From assembly GCA_900544065.1 (NCBI GenBank), contig UQTR01000063.1, forward strand, positions 1-13,175: 13,175 nt of DNA, written 5' to 3'. Shown here in pieces: positions 1 to 6,858 of this stretch. Position 1 is the first letter of the stretch. Each line of letters opens with the position of its first letter. Source of the DNA: an uncultured Collinsella sp. Its GTDB lineage: Bacteria; Actinomycetota; Coriobacteriia; Coriobacteriales; Coriobacteriaceae. The notes below the pieces were generated by a model. The model was not told the origin of the DNA, made no database searches, and saw only the letters and a program-made list of their open reading frames with translations. Both the position numbers and the translations under genes were made by a program.

Positions 1-1740
1 CTTAAGCGCAGCGTCGAGCAGGTGGGTGGCGGTGTGGTTTCGGCGCAGGAAACCACGGCGCTCGGCGTCGAGCGCGGCGGTCACGGCAGCACCGACGGTC
101 AGCGCGCCCTCGGCAACGTGGGCGACGTGAGCATACAGGCCGTTGTGGTTCTTGGTGTCGGCAACAGTCAGCGCAACGCCCTCGGCGGAAAGCTCACCGG
201 CGTCGCCCTGCTGGCCACCCATCTCGGCGTAGAACGGGGTGCGGTCGAGCACGACCTCGACGTCCTCGCCGGCGGCAGCGGACTCGACGGACTCGCCGTT
301 GCGAACGATGGCGACAACCTTGGCGCCCTCGATGACGTCGTTGTCATAGCCGTCGAACTCGGTCGCGGCAACCTTGTCGGAAAGCTCGACCCACACGTCG
401 TTGAAGCTACCCCAGGCGTCGCCCTTGGCGTTGGCGCGGGCGCGAGCCTTCTGGTCCTCCATGCAGGCGGTGAAGCCGTCCATATCGACGTCGTGACCGG
501 CGGTGCCGGCGATCTCGACAGTCAGGTCGATGGGGAAACCAAAGGTATCGTGCAGCTTAAAGGCAACGTCGCCCGGAAGGACGGCTCCCTCGGCAAGTGC
601 GGCCAGGGCCTCGTCCAGGTAAACGCGGCCGTTGTCGAGCGTCGTGGAGAAACGCTCCTCCTCGGAGGCGACGATGCCCTTGACGAGCGCGACGTTCTTG
701 AGCAGCTCGGGATAGGCCTCGCCCATCTGAGCGTTGACCTCGTCGATAAACTTGGTCAGGAAGGCACCCTCGATGCCCAGCAGGCGACCGTGGAACACGG
801 CGCGGCGGAGCAGGCGGCGAAGGACGTACTCGCGACCCTCGTTACCGGGAAGGATGCCGTCCGAGATCATAAAGTCGACGGCACGGGAATGGTCGGCGAT
901 GATGCGCAGGGAGCGGCTGGCGCCGGAGTAATCGTCGGCGTCATAGGTCTTGCCGCTAATCTCCTCACCGAGCTTGATGAGGTGCTGCATCAGATCGCCG
1001 TCGTAGTTAGCGGTTTTGTGCTGCATGATAGCGGCCATGCGCTCCAGACCCATGCCCGTATCGAGGTTGCGGTGCGGCAGCTCCGGCATGGAGCCGTCCT
1101 CCTGGCGGTCGTACTGGGTAAACACGAGGTTCCAGAACTCAAGGAAGCGGTCGCAGTCGCAGCCGGGCTTGCAGTCGGGGCTGCCGCAACCGACCTCCTC
1201 GCCCATGTCAAAGTAGATCTCGGAGCACGGACCGCAGGGGCCGGTGGGGCCAGCGGCCCAGAAGTTGTCGTCCTCGCCCAGACGCGAGATGTGATCCTCG
1301 GCAACGCCCAGAGAGCGCCACACGTCGTGGGTCTCGTCGTCCTCGGTAAAGACGGTGAAGTACAGGCGGTCAAGCGGCAGCTTGAACTCCTTGGTGATGA
1401 GCTCAAAGGCCCAAGCGCAGGCCTGCTGCTTGGAGACGCCGCCAAAGGAGAAGTCGCCGAGCATCTCAAAGAAGGACAGGTGACGGCCGTCCTCGCCGAT
1501 GCAGTCGATATCGTTGGTGCGGACGCACTTCTGGCAGGAGATAGCGCCGATCTCCTTCATGGTCTTCTTGCCCTGGTAGTACTCCTTAAACTGGTTCATG
1601 CCGGCGTTGGCAAGCAGCAGCGAAGGATCGTCGGGAACGAGGGACGAAGAAGGATAGAGCTTAAGACCGCGCTCCTCAAAGAAGTTGAGAAACTTAGAGC
1701 GAATCTCGGCCGTAGTCATTGACGGGTAGTCAGCACTCAT
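1..1740 (-). CDS. alaS: Alanine–tRNA ligase, N-terminal 580 residues (runs off left edge)
   Basis: Class II aminoacyl-tRNA synthetase that charges tRNA-Ala in the cytoplasm. Reading the minus strand from ATG 1740 gives MSADYPSMTTAEIRSKFLNF, followed by typical AlaS sequence: CVRTNDIDCIG and GRHLSFFEMLGDFSFG early on, then motif 3 GMGLERM at residues 229-235. The editing-domain zinc motif HTATH lies at residues 569-573, close to the window edge. AlaS is usually about 870-890 residues, so roughly the C-terminal third (rest of editing domain and C-Ala) lies outside. ATG 1740 is chosen because AGGAG sits 9 nt upstream; an in-frame ATG at 1719 lacks a comparable site. The gene has its own promoter just upstream (1787-1814). 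The 5' UTR would be only about 40 nt, leaving no room for a T-box. The frame is intact throughout. Confidence 0.97.
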   Translation of the reverse strand, partial: MSADYPSMTTAEIRSKFLNFFEERGLKLYPSSSLVPDDPSLLLANAGMNQFKEYYQGKKTMKEIGAISCQKCVRTNDIDCIGEDGRHLSFFEMLGDFSFGGVSKQQACAWAFELITKEFKLPLDRLYFTVFTEDDETHDVWRSLGVAEDHISRLGEDDNFWAAGPTGPCGPCSEIYFDMGEEVGCGSPDCKPGCDCDRFLEFWNLVFTQYDRQEDGSMPELPHRNLDTGMGLERMAAIMQHKTANYDGDLMQHLIKLGEEISGKTYDADDYSGASRSLRIIADHSRAVDFMISDGILPGNEGREYVLRRLLRRAVFHGRLLGIEGAFLTKFIDEVNAQMGEAYPELLKNVALVKGIVASEEERFSTTLDNGRVYLDEALAALAEGAVLPGDVAFKLHDTFGFPIDLTVEIAGTAGHDVDMDGFTACMEDQKARARANAKGDAWGSFNDVWVELSDKVAATEFDGYDNDVIEGAKVVAIVRNGESVESAAAGEDVEVVLDRTPFYAEMGGQQGDAGELSAEGVALTVADTKNHNGLYAHVAHVAEGALTVGAAVTAALDAERRGFLRRNHTATHLLDAALK

Positions 1741-1786
1741 AGAGGGAATCTCCTCGGTTTCACATCGAAACAGTTCAAACGTAACG

Positions 1787-1814
1787 ATATTACCATCCCA
1801 CCGCGCCTGTGCAA
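1787..1814 (-). promoter_or_regulatory. Candidate housekeeping promoter of alaS
   Basis: On the minus strand, a -35-like TTGCAC (1809-1814) and a -10 TAATAT (1787-1792) are separated by 16 nt. Transcription would begin near 1780, about 40 nt before the alaS ATG. The -35 lies inside the T-run of the preceding terminator, so termination and new initiation are packed back to back. This is a sequence match only. Confidence 0.55.
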
Positions 1815-1842
1815 AAAAGAGGGCCGCCAAACAGCGACCCTC
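1813..1842 (-). terminator. Rho-independent terminator of the sigma-factor operon
   Basis: Read on the minus strand, a 9-bp stem (arms 1834-1842 and 1819-1827) with a 6-nt loop is followed by six T's (1813-1818). The single non-Watson-Crick position is a U·G pair on the minus strand but a C·A mismatch on the plus strand, so the hairpin is designed for minus-strand RNA. It is the first terminator found after the AI-2E gene, some 340 nt past its stop. Confidence 0.8.
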
Positions 1843-1879
1843 CAGCGAAAGTGCACGTTATTTAGGACAGTCGTATTCT

Positions 1880-1915
1880 TTGAAAAAAAATGGCTGCTGT
1901 AGAATTACATATAAG
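1880..1915 (+). promoter_or_regulatory. Weak candidate promoter for the 79-residue membrane protein
   Basis: The A/T-rich stretch ahead of the plus-strand gene contains TTGAAA (1880-1885), TAGAAT (1900-1905) and TATAAG (1910-1915). None forms an ideal pair: TTGAAA to TAGAAT is only 14 nt, and TTGAAA to TATAAG is 24 nt. Either -10 would place the start 16-26 nt before the ATG at 1938. A promoter is likely somewhere here because no plus-strand gene precedes it, but the exact elements are uncertain. Confidence 0.3.
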
Positions 1916-1937
1916 ACTCACCCGGAAGGAGCGATCA

Positions 1938-2177
1938 ATGAAAAGCAAACGATTTGTCCTGAATGTCCTTCTGGTAGTAGCACTTTTAGCGCTCTTAGCC
2001 TTCTCCCGCTGGTACGCAAACCAACCAGCATTTGGCTACATATTGTACGCGGTAACGTCCGGAAATAACACTTATTGCGTACTACGCGCAATTGACATCC
2101 TCTATTTCTATGTGGCCGGCCCCTTATCAATCGCTTTGCTCGTGTTTCTTGTCTTTTACAACATAAAGAAACGCTAA
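1938..2177 (+). CDS. Small two-helix membrane protein, unknown function
   Basis: This 79-residue protein is the only plus-strand gene in the window. I chose ATG 1938 because GGAAGGAG lies 6 nt upstream; a start at 1890 has no ribosome site and adds a non-hydrophobic extension. A short basic N-terminus (MKSKR) precedes helix 1 (about residues 6-22). A polar loop with one cysteine (about 40-50) follows, then helix 2 (about 52-74) and a basic end (NIKKR). The pattern suggests both termini face the cytoplasm by the positive-inside rule. I recognise no family. Codon use is visibly A+T-richer than its neighbours, which hints at recent acquisition or weak selection. It converges with the AI-2E gene, stops 5 nt apart, and is covered by the antisense transcript predicted to end at 1842. 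The strong ribosome site argues that it is translated. Confidence 0.7.
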   Translation: MKSKRFVLNVLLVVALLALLAFSRWYANQPAFGYILYAVTSGNNTYCVLRAIDILYFYVAGPLSIALLVFLVFYNIKKR

Positions 2178-2182
2178 CAGGC

Positions 2183-3595
2183 CTATTTGGAATCCGAATC
2201 GTCCATGGAGCCGTCGATGCCGGTTTTGGTGTCGTCGTCCGTATTGGAATCGTCATCCTTGGCGAAGGGATTCTTGAAAAAGCCTGTCGCGTCGGGCTGA
2301 AGACCCGAGAGCTTAATCCAAGGATTCTCGAGCTCGGGCTTGGGCATTGCCCGGGCCTCGGGCGCAGTCTCGTTGCCGATGAGCTCGGACTCGTAAATGA
2401 ACGTATCGTCTCCAAGCGCGTCGTAGGCGGCGACCGGGTTGCCCTCGGCATCACGATACGGCGTGCCTTTAAACACGGCGCCATCATATGCCACGAGCTG
2501 GCGACCGGTCTCGTTCTCAAAGTAGTAGACGAAAATGCCCTTGAGGGCCGCGCACAGCGGGATGGCGATGACCATGCCGATGGGGCCCATAAGCGCCGAA
2601 CCGATAACAAGGGCCGTCAGGCTCATAATGGGATGCACCTGAACCGAGCTCTGCATGACCTTAGGCGAAATGACGTTGTCGGTGACATTTTGTGCCACCA
2701 TGGTCACGATCAAGGTCCACAACGCCAGCATCGGGCTGAACATAAAGCCGAGCACGGTGGCAATCGCCGCGCTCACCCAGGGACCGACGACCGGGACCAA
2801 GTGCATGATGCCGGTAAAGATGGCCATGAGTGCCGCATACGGATGGCCAATGAGCGTAAAGCCGATAAAGGCGAGGATGCCACCGCAGATGGACGTCACG
2901 ACCATGCCGCGCATATAACCGCCGACCGAGCGCGAAAGAATCGCGACCATAAAGCGGTACGAGGTCTCCTTTTCCTGACCGATGATGGTGCAGACCTCGT
3001 GGTGCATACGGGGATAGTCGCAGGCCAACCAGTAGGCAAGCACCAAGCCCAGGAAGATGACGAACAGCTGCGAGGCCGTATTGGTAATGAGCGGGAATAC
3101 ACCACGACCGAGCTCGGCGGCAATCTGTGAGACATACTTGGACGCCACCGTGACGAGCGAAGAAAGGTTATCGTCCAGATACTCCTTGAGCGGCGTGTTG
3201 TTGAGCGTCTTGGCATGCGAGATCATCTCGTTGAGGTCGCCACCAGCAACACGAAGCTGCTCGGGCAGGCGGCTCAGGACTTCCATGATCTGACCAAAGA
3301 GAATCGGCGACAAGATGCAAACGACGCCGACGAGCATGGCAACGACCACAATAAGCGCGATAAGCGAACCGATGCCACGATTTACGCCATGGTGCTCGAG
3401 CCAGTTGGTTATCGGCGACATCACAAAGGCAATGATGGAGCCGACTGCCAAAAACTCGATAACCGGCGCCAGGATGCCCATAAGGTTAAAGATGACGGCA
3501 GCGATGACAATGCAGCCGACGACGCCCCAAATGCGCAGCGTCAGAATACGGGTGTCGCGAAGCGTGCGGTCGGTTTGTTGGGGGTGCTCACTCAT
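2183..3595 (-). CDS. AI-2E family transporter (PF01594-type membrane protein)
   Basis: This 470-residue integral membrane protein belongs to the AI-2E (UPF0118) family. Members are proposed to export small molecules or act as ion antiporters; the substrate here cannot be told. Helices lie near residues 22-40, 43-62 and 76-100. A soluble stretch (about 105-170) precedes further helices at about 172-192 and 225-350. Family hallmarks are HLVPVVGPWVSA (265-276) and the N-x-x-x-P segment NVISPKVMQSSVQVHP (307-322). An unusual tail of about 110 residues (360-470) follows the last helix; it is hydrophilic, very acidic at the end (DDDSNTDDD) and probably cytoplasmic. Its ATG overlaps the sigma-factor stop by 4 nt (ATGA), so the two are likely translationally coupled. 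AI-2E genes also adjoin alaS in Bacillus (yrrI), so this position may be old. Confidence 0.92.
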   Translation of the reverse strand: MSEHPQQTDRTLRDTRILTLRIWGVVGCIVIAAVIFNLMGILAPVIEFLAVGSIIAFVMSPITNWLEHHGVNRGIGSLIALIVVVAMLVGVVCILSPILFGQIMEVLSRLPEQLRVAGGDLNEMISHAKTLNNTPLKEYLDDNLSSLVTVASKYVSQIAAELGRGVFPLITNTASQLFVIFLGLVLAYWLACDYPRMHHEVCTIIGQEKETSYRFMVAILSRSVGGYMRGMVVTSICGGILAFIGFTLIGHPYAALMAIFTGIMHLVPVVGPWVSAAIATVLGFMFSPMLALWTLIVTMVAQNVTDNVISPKVMQSSVQVHPIMSLTALVIGSALMGPIGMVIAIPLCAALKGIFVYYFENETGRQLVAYDGAVFKGTPYRDAEGNPVAAYDALGDDTFIYESELIGNETAPEARAMPKPELENPWIKLSGLQPDATGFFKNPFAKDDDSNTDDDTKTGIDGSMDDSDSK

Positions 3596-4383
3596 GAACG
3601 AACCATCACTCCGTCGGGGTCGATCTTGTCCTGAATCTTCTTAAGGGTACGGCGCAGCAGGCGCGAGACCTGCACCTGCGAGATGCCCAGCTTCTTGGCA
3701 ATCTCGATCTGGGTCATGCCCTTTACGAAGCGCAGCTCGATAACCTCGCGCTCGCGAGGCGAGAAATCGCGGATGGCTTCCTCGATTACCAGGCGATCGT
3801 CGGTAAAGTCGAGCTCGTTGTCGTCGTCGGCGTAGCGATCGAGAATCGAAGGCGCATCGTCGGAATCGGACGCACCGGGGGCCTCGATGGGCACCGAGGT
3901 GTAGGCCGAGGACGATTCCATGGCTTCGAGCACCTCGTCGACGGTCACGCCCAGGTAATCGGCAATTTCCTCAACCTTGGGCGAACGCTGAAGCTCGTTG
4001 GTGAGCTTGTCGGTGGCCTGGTTAACCTTGGCAGAGAGCTCCTGCAGACGACGCGGCACGCGCACACTCCAGCCCTTGTCGCGGAAGTGGCGCTTAATCT
4101 CGCCCAGGATGGTGGGCGTGGCAAACGTGGTGAACTCGAGCCCGCGCTCGGGATCAAAGCGGTCGATAGCTTTAAGCAAGCCCAGATAGCCGACCTGCAA
4201 AAGGTCATCGAGCGGCTCGCCGCGATTCTTAAATTTGTTGGCAAGAAACCTTACCAGGTTCATATGGGACATGACGAGCTGCTCGCGTGCGTCCGGATCA
4301 CCGGTCTCTTTATAGCGACGAAACAGCTCGCGGGTTTTCTCCTTGTCCCAAGCGGTCTTGCCGCTCCGGGAACGTTCGGTCAT
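3592..4383 (-). CDS. SigB/SigF-type alternative RNA polymerase sigma factor
   Basis: This 263-residue group 3 sigma-70 factor resembles SigB/SigF/SigG of Gram-positive bacteria. Region 2 (about residues 35-105) includes the core-binding and -10-reading segment, with DDLLQVGYLGLLKAIDRFD followed by TFATPTILGEIKRHFRDKGW. Region 3 covers about 112-165 (VPRRLQEL, then SPKVEEIADYLGVTVDEV). Region 4 covers about 200-250, with a -35-reading helix-turn-helix TQIEIAKKLGISQVQVSRLL. Region 1.1 is absent, as expected. It starts 1 nt after the anti-sigma stop and overlaps the AI-2E gene by 4 nt, so it is expressed together with its presumed regulator. A linker of about 30 acidic residues (170-195, DSDD and DDDNELD) separates regions 3 and 4. 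Whether the gene should be called sigB or sigF cannot be settled from sequence alone. Confidence 0.93.
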   Translation of the reverse strand: MTERSRSGKTAWDKEKTRELFRRYKETGDPDAREQLVMSHMNLVRFLANKFKNRGEPLDDLLQVGYLGLLKAIDRFDPERGLEFTTFATPTILGEIKRHFRDKGWSVRVPRRLQELSAKVNQATDKLTNELQRSPKVEEIADYLGVTVDEVLEAMESSSAYTSVPIEAPGASDSDDAPSILDRYADDDNELDFTDDRLVIEEAIRDFSPREREVIELRFVKGMTQIEIAKKLGISQVQVSRLLRRTLKKIQDKIDPDGVMVRS

Positions 4384-4384
4384 A

Positions 4385-4762
4385 TTAGATATCCGCCTTG
4401 AGGTCGAGGGAAAGCGTTAAGGGCGCCGCAGTCTTTTCGTAGGAATCGCACACGCTTGCAAGAATGAGCTCGGCATACACGGCAGCCTGGTCATCCTCAT
4501 CGACAGTCGCCTGGTCGCCAAAGGTAAAGGTCATGCCCACATGCGATTCGTCGACATCGAATTTGATCGAGATATCGTCGGAATCAACGGCCGTGCAGCC
4601 AAAGATGAAGGCTTCCTCGGCAGCCATACGGATGTCCTCGATTCGATCAACGGACATAGAGCACAGGGCGCCGACGTTGGCGGCCGTCATGCGCACCAAG
4701 CGCGCGAGACGCGGATCACCGGCAACGCTCAGCGTAATGGGGCAGGTTGCTTCGCTACTCAT
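4385..4762 (-). CDS. RsbW/SpoIIAB-like anti-sigma protein with degenerate ATP site
   Basis: This 125-residue protein lies 1 nt before the sigma gene. ATG 4762 is chosen because AGGAG sits 7-8 nt upstream; the longer frame to 4876 has an implausible proline/arginine-rich start. Helix SVDRIEDIRMAAEEAFIFGC (37-56) aligns with the RsbW N-box helix, typically IEDIK-AVSEACTNAV. The aligned Mg-binding Asn is Phe54. Strands ISIKFDV and VGMTFTFGD correspond to the GHKL sheet. The usual DxGxG after the second strand and the GxGL before the last helix are both missing; ELILASVCDSYE fills the final helix. It probably binds and holds the adjacent sigma factor, but ATP-dependent kinase activity on an RsbV partner looks unlikely. 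The assignment rests on position, size and this helix, so remote homology remains possible. Confidence 0.65.
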   Translation of the reverse strand: MSSEATCPITLSVAGDPRLARLVRMTAANVGALCSMSVDRIEDIRMAAEEAFIFGCTAVDSDDISIKFDVDESHVGMTFTFGDQATVDEDDQAAVYAELILASVCDSYEKTAAPLTLSLDLKADI

Positions 4763-5348
4763 CGCAGGACTCCTCGGAGGTCTCGGCGGGCGTATAGGTG
4801 TAATACTGAGCAGTCTTGGCTGCGGGCTTCTGAGCCGCATCCGCACCATCGGCGGCCTCGTCCTCAGCCTCACCAATCAGAACGCGCTCGGTAGGCTGCT
4901 CGGCCTCGGTGGCGGCAGCGGCGAGCTTGCGATCGGCGTCGGCTGCAGGAGCCTTCACCTTATTGAAAAGCTTCTGCACGGCGCCCGCGGCAGAGTCGGT
5001 CACGCTCGATACGGCATTGCTGGCCTCGGCCACGCTGCCCGTAACCTCGGAGATGTCGCGAACGACCGCCTCAACCTCAACGAGGTTGGACGTCAGGGCG
5101 TCCACAGCGGTCTTGCTCGATTTGAGGAGCGGCTCCACCTGGGCAAGTGCCGGCGTAAGTTCGTCAACGGCGCCATCGAGCTTTGCCACCACGGGCTGAG
5201 CCTCGGCGATCGTGTTGTTGAGGTCGGTCACCGTCTTATCGAGCGAGTCGACGACAGTGCGGGTCTTGCGCAGTGTGAGCGCGAGCTCGATAACAGCCCA
5301 CACGCCGGCAACGGCGAGCAGCAGCAGGGCGATTTGAATGGGACTCAT
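4755..5348 (-). CDS. DUF948 membrane-anchored coiled-coil protein (YtxG-like)
   Basis: This 197-residue protein starts at ATG 5348, preceded by GGGAGG 5 nt upstream. One N-terminal helix (about 5-25, IQIALLLLAVAGVWAVIELA) is followed by a long heptad-like helix (about 28-130) rich in V, L, D and T (TVVDSLDKTVTDLNNTI). A low-complexity Ala/Glu tail runs to the C-terminus (AEDEAADGADAAQK, ending SEESCDE). This is the DUF948 (PF06103) architecture. The family's molecular function is unknown; Bacillus YtxG is a general stress protein made under SigB. In actinobacteria a DUF948 gene commonly lies between rarA and alaS, as here. Its stop overlaps the anti-sigma start by 8 nt, so the two are probably co-translated. 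A link to sigma-factor control through the membrane is possible but not shown. Confidence 0.82.
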   Translation of the reverse strand: MSPIQIALLLLAVAGVWAVIELALTLRKTRTVVDSLDKTVTDLNNTIAEAQPVVAKLDGAVDELTPALAQVEPLLKSSKTAVDALTSNLVEVEAVVRDISEVTGSVAEASNAVSSVTDSAAGAVQKLFNKVKAPAADADRKLAAAATEAEQPTERVLIGEAEDEAADGADAAQKPAAKTAQYYTYTPAETSEESCDE

Positions 5349-5388
5349 ACAAGCCTCCCGAAGGAATCGAAATACAGACGTTGTTAAT

Positions 5389-5406
5389 GGTACCCCAAAG
5401 GGGACC
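5389..5406 (-). promoter_or_regulatory. Palindrome with SigB-type -10-like GGGTAC ahead of the sigma operon
   Basis: The 100-nt gap between rarA and the DUF948 gene carries a near-palindrome. On the minus strand it reads GGTCCCCTTTGGGGTACC, with a CCCC/GGGG core at 5393-5403. It contains GGGTAC (5390-5395), one base from the SigB -10 GGGTAT, and would place transcription start about 34 nt before the ATG. No good GTTTAA-like -35 is found at 12-15 nt. It has no T-run, so it is not a terminator. It may be an operator, a promoter part or chance. Confidence 0.25.
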
Positions 5407-5448
5407 GAACATGCCAAGCGTGAGATCGTGGGACAAAATAATCAGCAG

Positions 5449-6813
5449 CTACTTGGGAGCATTCCCGCTACGGTCGCGCTCGCTTTGCTCCACACGCCAC
5501 TCTTCCCAGCCGCGGCCGGCAGGCTGCCAGAACGCGCCGCGCTCCAGGCCTTCGGGCAAATAGCGCTGATCGACCCAGCCTTCGGGATAATCGTGCGGAT
5601 ACTTGTACACACCGTACTCATCGCTGCCAGGGCGATGGCGATCGCGCAGATAACTCGGCACCTCGCGCATGCCGCTGCTATGGATGTCGGCCAGCGCCGC
5701 ATCGATCGAGGCTTCGCACGCGTTAGATTTAGGCGCCAGGCACACATAGAGCGCAGCCTGAGCCAAGTTAATGCGGCATTCGGGATAGCCAATGACCTCG
5801 GCAGACTTAAATGCTGCATGTGCCACCAAAAGCGCCTGCGGATCGGCGTTGCCGACGTCCTCGGAAGCGTGGATCATAATGCGGCGCGCAATAAACTTGG
5901 GATCCTCTCCTGCATCGATCATGCGCGCGAGCCAATAAATGGTGGCATCGGGGTCGCTTCCGCGCATAGACTTGATGAACGCACTGATAATGTCGTAGTG
6001 CATGTCACCGTTTTTGTCGTACGAGAAGCCACGACGCGGGTTGGCAATCTTAACGTCATCCACGGTGATGGGATAGCGCTCCCCCGCCGCCGGCGCTGGC
6101 GTTCCCTCGGTATCTGGACGCGTTACGGCAATCTCGCTTGCAAGCTCGAGCGTCGTGAGCGCCGAGCGAGCATCACCCGCGGCCAGCGTGCAGATGGTCT
6201 TAACCGTATCCTCATCGGCCGAGAACTTGCCGTTCAGACCCTGCGGTACCTCGAGTGCACGCTCAATCAGCGTGGCAATATCCTCGTCCTTCAAGTGCTC
6301 AAGCTCCACCACGCGACCACGCGAGAGCAACGCCGAGTTGACCTCAAAGTACGGATTCTCCGTCGTGGCGCCAATCATAATGACGGTACGGTTTTCAACC
6401 GCATGCAAAAGCGCATCCTGCTGCGACTTCGAAAAACGGTGAATCTCGTCGATGAACAAGATGGTGCGACGGTCGTACGTATTCAAGCGCGTCTTGGCCT
6501 CGTCAATCACGCGACGCAGGTCCTTCACGGTACCCGTGACGGCGCTGACCTCGACAAACTCGCTCTTGGTATGGTTAGCGATAATGTGGGCCAGCGTCGT
6601 TTTGCCCGTACCGGCCGGCCCATATAGAATCACACTCGATAGCACATCATGCTCGATTGCCGCACGCAACCACGAACCCTTGCCCACGGCCTTATGCTGG
6701 CCCACGTACTCGTCGAGCGAATTGGGACGCATGCGCACCGCGAGCGGCGCATTTTTAAAGGAACGCTCGCGCGTCGAGGCAGAAAAAAGGTCGTCCATAG
6801 CCATCCCATGCAT
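5449..6813 (-). CDS. rarA: Replication-associated recombination protein A (AAA+ ATPase)
   Basis: RarA/MgsA/WRNIP1-family clamp-loader-like ATPase that acts at stalled replication forks; its family members bind single-strand/double-strand junctions and SSB. Numbered from ATG 6813 (454 residues): a conserved N-terminus (PLAVRMRPNSLDEYVGQ, about 24-39), Walker A GPAGTGKT (65-72), Walker B ILFIDEIHRF (118-127), sensor 1 GATTENP (148-154) and sensor 2 GDARSAL (213-219). After a Pro/Ala/Glu-rich linker (about 231-247) comes the C-terminal oligomerisation half (RRGFSYDKNGDMHYDIISAF and HASEDVGNADP). The start is uncertain: TTG 6816 and ATGs at 6813, 6804 and 6798 are all in frame, and none has a strong ribosome site. 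MDDLF at 6798 would match many relatives. It follows the dGTPase by about 45 nt and is probably in the same operon. Confidence 0.95.
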   Translation of the reverse strand: MHGMAMDDLFSASTRERSFKNAPLAVRMRPNSLDEYVGQHKAVGKGSWLRAAIEHDVLSSVILYGPAGTGKTTLAHIIANHTKSEFVEVSAVTGTVKDLRRVIDEAKTRLNTYDRRTILFIDEIHRFSKSQQDALLHAVENRTVIMIGATTENPYFEVNSALLSRGRVVELEHLKDEDIATLIERALEVPQGLNGKFSADEDTVKTICTLAAGDARSALTTLELASEIAVTRPDTEGTPAPAAGERYPITVDDVKIANPRRGFSYDKNGDMHYDIISAFIKSMRGSDPDATIYWLARMIDAGEDPKFIARRIMIHASEDVGNADPQALLVAHAAFKSAEVIGYPECRINLAQAALYVCLAPKSNACEASIDAALADIHSSGMREVPSYLRDRHRPGSDEYGVYKYPHDYPEGWVDQRYLPEGLERGAFWQPAGRGWEEWRVEQSERDRSGNAPK

Positions 6814-6858
6814 CAATCAAAAGCTTTGCTCGTCAACAGTATACCGAATATATACGAA

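Noticed and set aside
22..1722. A 566-codon open frame on the plus strand across alaS.
   Set aside because: It is exactly antisense to alaS, whose conserved motifs are clear. The frame is a by-product of G/C-biased third positions and its product is a repetitive Val/Ala/Gly/Leu sequence with no domain.
1741..1786. A T-box or other riboswitch in the alaS leader.
   Set aside because: The space between the likely start site and the ATG is about 40 nt, too short for a T-box, and no leader structure is visible.
4763..4876. A longer N-terminus for the anti-sigma protein.
   Set aside because: The extension is Pro/Arg-rich and lies over the DUF948 coding end; a good ribosome site marks ATG 4762.
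5389..5406. The palindrome downstream of rarA as a transcription terminator.
   Set aside because: The stem is short and no T-run follows on either strand.
5338..6627. A 429-codon plus-strand frame opposite rarA.
   Set aside because: The minus strand carries all RarA motifs; the plus frame has no ribosome site and no recognisable domain.
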